DNA from: Lactobacillus amylolyticus DSM 11664
Lineage (GTDB): Bacteria > Bacillota > Bacilli > Lactobacillales > Lactobacillaceae
Reading direction: 5' to 3'
Length of the DNA: 64,000 nucleotides
Assembly: GCF_000178475.1 (NCBI RefSeq)
Contig: NZ_ADNY01000029.1
Span: 52,346 to 116,345, forward strand
Shown here: piece by piece, positions 61,047 to 64,000 of the stretch
Position numbering within the stretch: position 1 is the stretch's first letter
Layout: the number at the start of each line of letters is the position of its first letter
Translations under genes and position numbers: made by a program
The notes under the pieces: model-generated
Told to the model about the DNA's origin: nothing
The model's database searches: none
Seen by the model: the letters and a program-made list of their open reading frames with translations, nothing else

Positions 61047-61406
61047 TTAACATTTTATTGTCACATTATTAATATCATCAATTGCGACTTTTTGACCTGA
61101 AATAATAATTAATTGCTCCTGATATCCTTCTACAAAGCCGCAAATATCGGCATTCAATTTACCATCATCATCGAGTTCTTTTAACTGAACCTGCACGTAA
61201 TAGTGGTCGCTGAACGCCTTAAAAAGCAACTGACTAATTTCATCTTCATTCATGCTGGGCTTTTTTTGATAAACAATTGCCCGCTTAGCCTTATCCTTAT
61301 TGATTTTCAAAGTGTGGTCGCTAAGAAAAAAGCCGGCCCACTTTTTCATGCCACGATCCTGATAATTTTTAAAAAATTGCTCTACTTTACGATCAAAATC
61401 ATTCAT
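61047..61406 (-). CDS. YolD-like protein
   Basis: 119 residues. The segment K-K-W-A-G-F-F-L-S-D-H is the hallmark of YolD-like proteins, which accompany Y-family polymerases in Firmicutes. Its ATG lies inside the last codons of the polymerase gene (8-bp overlap), so it is translationally coupled and part of the SOS unit. An earlier in-frame start is possible but lacks a ribosome site. Biochemical function unknown. Confidence 0.78.
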   Translation of the reverse strand: MNDFDRKVEQFFKNYQDRGMKKWAGFFLSDHTLKINKDKAKRAIVYQKKPSMNEDEISQLLFKAFSDHYYVQVQLKELDDDGKLNADICGFVEGYQEQLIIISGQKVAIDDINNVTIKC

Positions 61407-62730
61407 AGGCATTGCCACCGTTATGGCCGCCAACTAAAGAACTGCGTTGAATTGCCGTTGCACCTTTCAATAAACTGGAAGCTTTAACCAAACTGGCAAA
61501 ACCATAGCGCTTGCGAATCTGATCAATCGTTAAATCAAAATTGCGTCTTTTAATTTGCTGCGCCGGCGTCATGAAAAAGTTCAATTGCTGTTCAGTATCT
61601 GGATCCAAATGACTATAGTCGACGCCTAATACGCGGACTGCTTCACCATGCCATTTTTTACGAAAAAGCGCCAGCAATTCATGTACCAATTCACTGTTAT
61701 CACTCGTTGGCGTGATCTTTTGCTGAATATTAAAACCGCCGCCGCGATGATCGCCATGCTCGCGCTCTTCAAAGGAATAACCCACAAATAAGCCAACCCG
61801 GCCGGCCTTTAGTCCATGTGCACGAATCCTGGCAGCTACCTGCTCGCCGATTTCTCTGATGACAATTTCAATTTCACGTTGGTCAAAATAATCTCTTGTC
61901 AGCACTTGGGAGTTGCCATAGCTTTTACTTACCGGAAAATACTTCTGACTAATAATGCTGCGGTCAACGCCCCAGCTCATTGCAAATAATTGCTCACCGA
62001 TAACACCGAATTCACGCTTCAAAATCTCCGGATCGCTGTGAGCCAATTGATACATATTATTGATGCCAATGCGGCGCAAATGGTTAGCAGTTCTGGTGTT
62101 GATGCCCCATACATCTTCTAAGTTAGGGATTTTCCAAATTGTATCCGGAACGTCAATGTAGTGCCAATAATCAATCATTGAGGTCCGATGCTTAGCTGAA
62201 ATATCCATTGCTAGTTTAGCCAAAAGCGGATTTTCTCCGATTCCGCAAGTAGTATAAAGACCAAGCGTATCATGAATATCTTTTTGAATTTTATGGCCCA
62301 CATAATACGGATCATCCCCGAATAAACGCCAAGACTTCGTCATATCAATCATACTCTCGTCGATTGAATAAACATGGATATCGTCTTCTGCGGCGTATTT
62401 GCGAAAAATATCCAGTACTTGCATGCTGCGTTTAATGTATAAATTCATGTGTGGTTCAACCAGCATTAATTTATCTTTTCCAGCTTTAAATGCTGCTTTG
62501 GGAATATCACGCGCCCGCATAACATTCGAAAGACCATATTTTTTCTTAGCAAGCGGCGAGGCAGCCATAATTAGTCCTGATCCAAAACTAGAATGAGGCT
62601 GATGTGACATTACCGCCAGCACTGCTTTTATCGGATTAATCCCCATGCGCAAAGCTTCGCAGCTGGCAAAAAAGGACTTGTTATCAATCATAAAAATTAA
62701 ACGATGCGGCTCATAGCGATAGTCATACAT
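61399..62730 (-). CDS. Y-family DNA polymerase (UmuC/UvrX-like)
   Basis: 443 residues from ATG 62728-62730 (a TTG directly before it is also possible). Catalytic metal residues: D in M-I-D-N-K-S-F-F near residue 15 and D-E in Y-S-I-D-E-S near residue 128, with helix-hairpin-helix (about 187-220) and little-finger domains (about 260-400). No canonical beta-clamp motif assigned. Error-prone lesion bypass is the expected role. Preceded by two LexA boxes; followed by the YolD partner. Confidence 0.9.
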   Translation of the reverse strand: MYDYRYEPHRLIFMIDNKSFFASCEALRMGINPIKAVLAVMSHQPHSSFGSGLIMAASPLAKKKYGLSNVMRARDIPKAAFKAGKDKLMLVEPHMNLYIKRSMQVLDIFRKYAAEDDIHVYSIDESMIDMTKSWRLFGDDPYYVGHKIQKDIHDTLGLYTTCGIGENPLLAKLAMDISAKHRTSMIDYWHYIDVPDTIWKIPNLEDVWGINTRTANHLRRIGINNMYQLAHSDPEILKREFGVIGEQLFAMSWGVDRSIISQKYFPVSKSYGNSQVLTRDYFDQREIEIVIREIGEQVAARIRAHGLKAGRVGLFVGYSFEEREHGDHRGGGFNIQQKITPTSDNSELVHELLALFRKKWHGEAVRVLGVDYSHLDPDTEQQLNFFMTPAQQIKRRNFDLTIDQIRKRYGFASLVKASSLLKGATAIQRSSLVGGHNGGNAYE

Positions 62731-62749
62731 CAATCTCAGCTCTTTTCTT

Positions 62750-62800
62750 CAAACACTTGTTCGATAGTTATATTATACGAACAGACGTTTGAAAAAGCAA
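62750..62800 (-). promoter_or_regulatory. SOS promoter with twin LexA boxes
   Basis: Promoter TTGCTT (62795-62800), 17-base spacer, TATAAT (62772-62777) on the minus strand. CGAACAGACGTTTG (62778-62791) fills the spacer and CGAACAAGTGTTTG (on the minus strand, 62750-62763) lies over the transcript start. Both match the Gram-positive SOS box CGAACRNRYGTTYG at every position. Confidence 0.85.
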
Positions 62801-62801
62801 C

Positions 62802-62828
62802 AAAAAAATAGGAGGCTACTTTACCTCC
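62802..62828 (-). terminator. Terminator overlapping the greA stop
   Basis: GGAGG pairs with CCTCC around an 8-nt loop containing the greA stop, followed by seven T on the minus strand. It ends next to the -35 of the SOS promoter. Confidence 0.75.
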
Positions 62829-63277
62829 ACAATTGTTACGGAATAGTCTCCAGCTGGCGCTGAAACCGTAACAGTGCTGCCGGCCTGCTGCTTCATAATT
62901 GCCTGCCCTAATGGCGAATCAAAGGCAGTCTTTCCTTTTGCTAAATCTGCCTCCATCCGACCAACAATTTGATATTCTTCTGTTTTTTCATCATCGTCGA
63001 ATTTCAAAACGACGGTTGAACCCATGTTGACCTTACCATAGTTCTTGGCTTCAATTACTTCAGCGTACTTAAGCTGCTTGCCTAAATAACGCAAGCGACT
63101 CTGCAAGTGACCTAAATCACGCTTGGCCTCAGTATATTCAGTATTCTCAGATAAATCACCCATCGATCTGGCCTGTTGCAAAATTTTAATGCGGCGAGGA
63201 CGATCCTTTTTTAAGCGTGCAATTTCATCTTCAATTTTTTTATACCCTTCTGGAGTCATTTTTTGATAATAAACCAT
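62816..63277 (-). CDS. greA: Transcription elongation factor GreA
   Basis: 153 residues: N-terminal antiparallel coiled coil (about 1-75) with the acidic tip G-D-L-S-E-N-T-E-Y near residues 40-48, which reaches into the polymerase channel to stimulate RNA cleavage, and a C-terminal FKBP-like domain. Normal length; monocistronic. Confidence 0.95.
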   Translation of the reverse strand: MVYYQKMTPEGYKKIEDEIARLKKDRPRRIKILQQARSMGDLSENTEYTEAKRDLGHLQSRLRYLGKQLKYAEVIEAKNYGKVNMGSTVVLKFDDDEKTEEYQIVGRMEADLAKGKTAFDSPLGQAIMKQQAGSTVTVSAPAGDYSVTIVEVK

Positions 63278-63369
63278 CTTTAAATTAGCTCTTTTCTGTT
63301 GTCTATGCTTGATTTTAAAAAATTATCCACAAGGTGTAAAGCTTGTTTAATCAACTTTTTTAAATATTT

Positions 63370-63396
63370 TTAGCACTATACACTTCAGAGTGCTAA
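63370..63396 (+). promoter_or_regulatory. CIRCE operator (HrcA) before hsp20
   Basis: TTAGCACTA-N9-GAGTGCTAA; one base differs from the perfect TTAGCACTC-N9-GAGTGCTAA. It lies four bases upstream of the -35 of the promoter TTGAAC-16-TACAAT (63401-63428). HrcA repression of hsp20 is the direct reading. Confidence 0.9.
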
Positions 63397-63479
63397 ATAG
63401 TTGAACAATTAATAAAAGCTGCTACAATAATCAGTGTAAGGAATAAAAGGAAGTTTTGGAATGAAAGGAAGTCTTGAAT

Positions 63480-63905
63480 ATGGCAAACGAATTGATGAAT
63501 CGTCACAACGATATGTTTGATGCAATGAATGATTGGTTTGGTTTTCCAAAGAACCTTTTCGATGATAAAGAAATAAGCGACTTAATGCAAGCCGATGTCG
63601 CTGAAAGTGACAAAGATTACGTTGTAAAGATTGACATGCCTGGAATGAATAAATCAGACATCCATTTAAACTACCGTGATGGGATCTTAAGCGTTGATGC
63701 TTCAAGAAAATCATTCAAAGATGAAAGTGACAAGAAACGCAATATTATCCACAAAGAAAGAACCGAAGGACATGTTTCTCGTTTATTTAGATTGCCAAAT
63801 GTAGTTGCAAATCAGATCCATGCAAAGTATGATGATGGTGTATTGACTGTTACTTTGCCGAAGCAAGCTGCTGATAGCAGTGACAGTTCAATTAAAATTG
63901 ATTAG
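63480..63905 (+). CDS. hsp20: Small heat-shock protein Hsp20
   Basis: 141 residues: disordered N-terminus, alpha-crystallin domain (about 35-125, beginning D-V-A-E-S-D-K-D-Y-V-V and with D-G-V-L-T-V-T-L-P near the end) and a short tail with an I-x-I motif (I-K-I). ATP-independent holdase. The start is the ATG at 63480 after GGAAG; an in-frame TTG six bases earlier is less likely. CIRCE lies upstream. Confidence 0.95.
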   Translation: MANELMNRHNDMFDAMNDWFGFPKNLFDDKEISDLMQADVAESDKDYVVKIDMPGMNKSDIHLNYRDGILSVDASRKSFKDESDKKRNIIHKERTEGHVSRLFRLPNVVANQIHAKYDDGVLTVTLPKQAADSSDSSIKID

Positions 63906-63962
63906 TTTATAGAATATTTCAAGAAGTCCTTATAAATTAACAATTTACATAATTCTCTAAGG

Positions 63963-63997
63963 AAAGTGGATTCAGTAAAGTGAGTCCACTTTTCTTT
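63963..63997 (+). terminator. Terminator after hsp20
   Basis: AAAGTGGA pairs with TCCACTTT around a 14-nt loop, then TCTTTT near the right edge. Confidence 0.8.
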
Positions 63998-64000
63998 TAC

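Overview
The window looks like the core chromosome of a low-GC lactic acid bacterium of Lactobacillus in the strict sense, most likely the acidophilus/crispatus/helveticus cluster. The evidence is the gene order (rpoC-rpoB-clpC; lysS-dusB-hslO-ftsH-tilS-divIC-rqcP-mfd-pth-ldh; rpoE-pyrG; purR-glmU), an L-lactate dehydrogenase, and three tandem secreted proteins with the S-layer-associated (SLAP) type of repeat typical of that group. I cannot name the species. No insertion sequence, prophage or CRISPR array was seen.

Layout. 1-8 kb (minus): rpoC (partial), rpoB, clpC, msrC. 8.2-8.6 kb: one tRNA-Pro and two identical tRNA-Gly genes. 8.7-9.25 kb (plus): a GNAT acetyltransferase behind an 8-residue leader peptide. 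9.3-21.6 kb (minus): translation and cell-division housekeeping genes, lysS to pth. 21.7-23.6 kb (plus): ldh and a CBS-domain protein. 23.7-28.5 kb (minus): alr-acpS, cshA-murF, rpmE2. 28.7-29.5 kb (plus): a HAD phosphatase. 29.5-34.05 kb (minus): an APC permease, glyA and guaA, all three broken by small indels or a duplication. 34.2-36.2 kb (plus): xpt-pbuX behind a guanine riboswitch and a likely PurR operator pair. 36.4-37.8 kb: pepD. 37.9-42.0 kb (minus): murA, pyrG, rpoE, a DUF1934 gene. 42.1-43.5 kb: an HD phosphohydrolase. 43.6-56.0 kb (minus): prs, mupG, three SLAP proteins, glmU, purR, veg, rsmA, rnmV, tatD, metG. 56.0-57.3 kb: an intact Mg2+ (M-box) riboswitch in front of a decayed mgtA. 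57.3-59.4 kb: a TPM-domain protein, comEB, trpS. 59.5-63.9 kb: a SRAP protein, tRNA-Gly(CCC), a CPBP-like membrane protein, an SOS-type polymerase with a YolD partner, greA and hsp20.

Regulation is easy to read here: CIRCE on hsp20, twin LexA boxes on the Y-family polymerase, a GGGC-start attenuator on pyrG (CTP sensing), a guanine riboswitch plus PurBoxes on xpt-pbuX, and an M-box. Purine supply is a theme: PurR, salvage genes (xpt-pbuX) and prs are intact, while guaA and glyA, which serve GMP and one-carbon synthesis, are interrupted.

The most novel candidate is the leader peptide at 8735-8761. It begins Met-Arg-Leu-Arg, the minimal macrolide-dependent ribosome-arrest motif known from erm leaders. 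Its last codons form one arm of an 11-bp hairpin that covers the ribosome-binding site of the downstream acetyltransferase.
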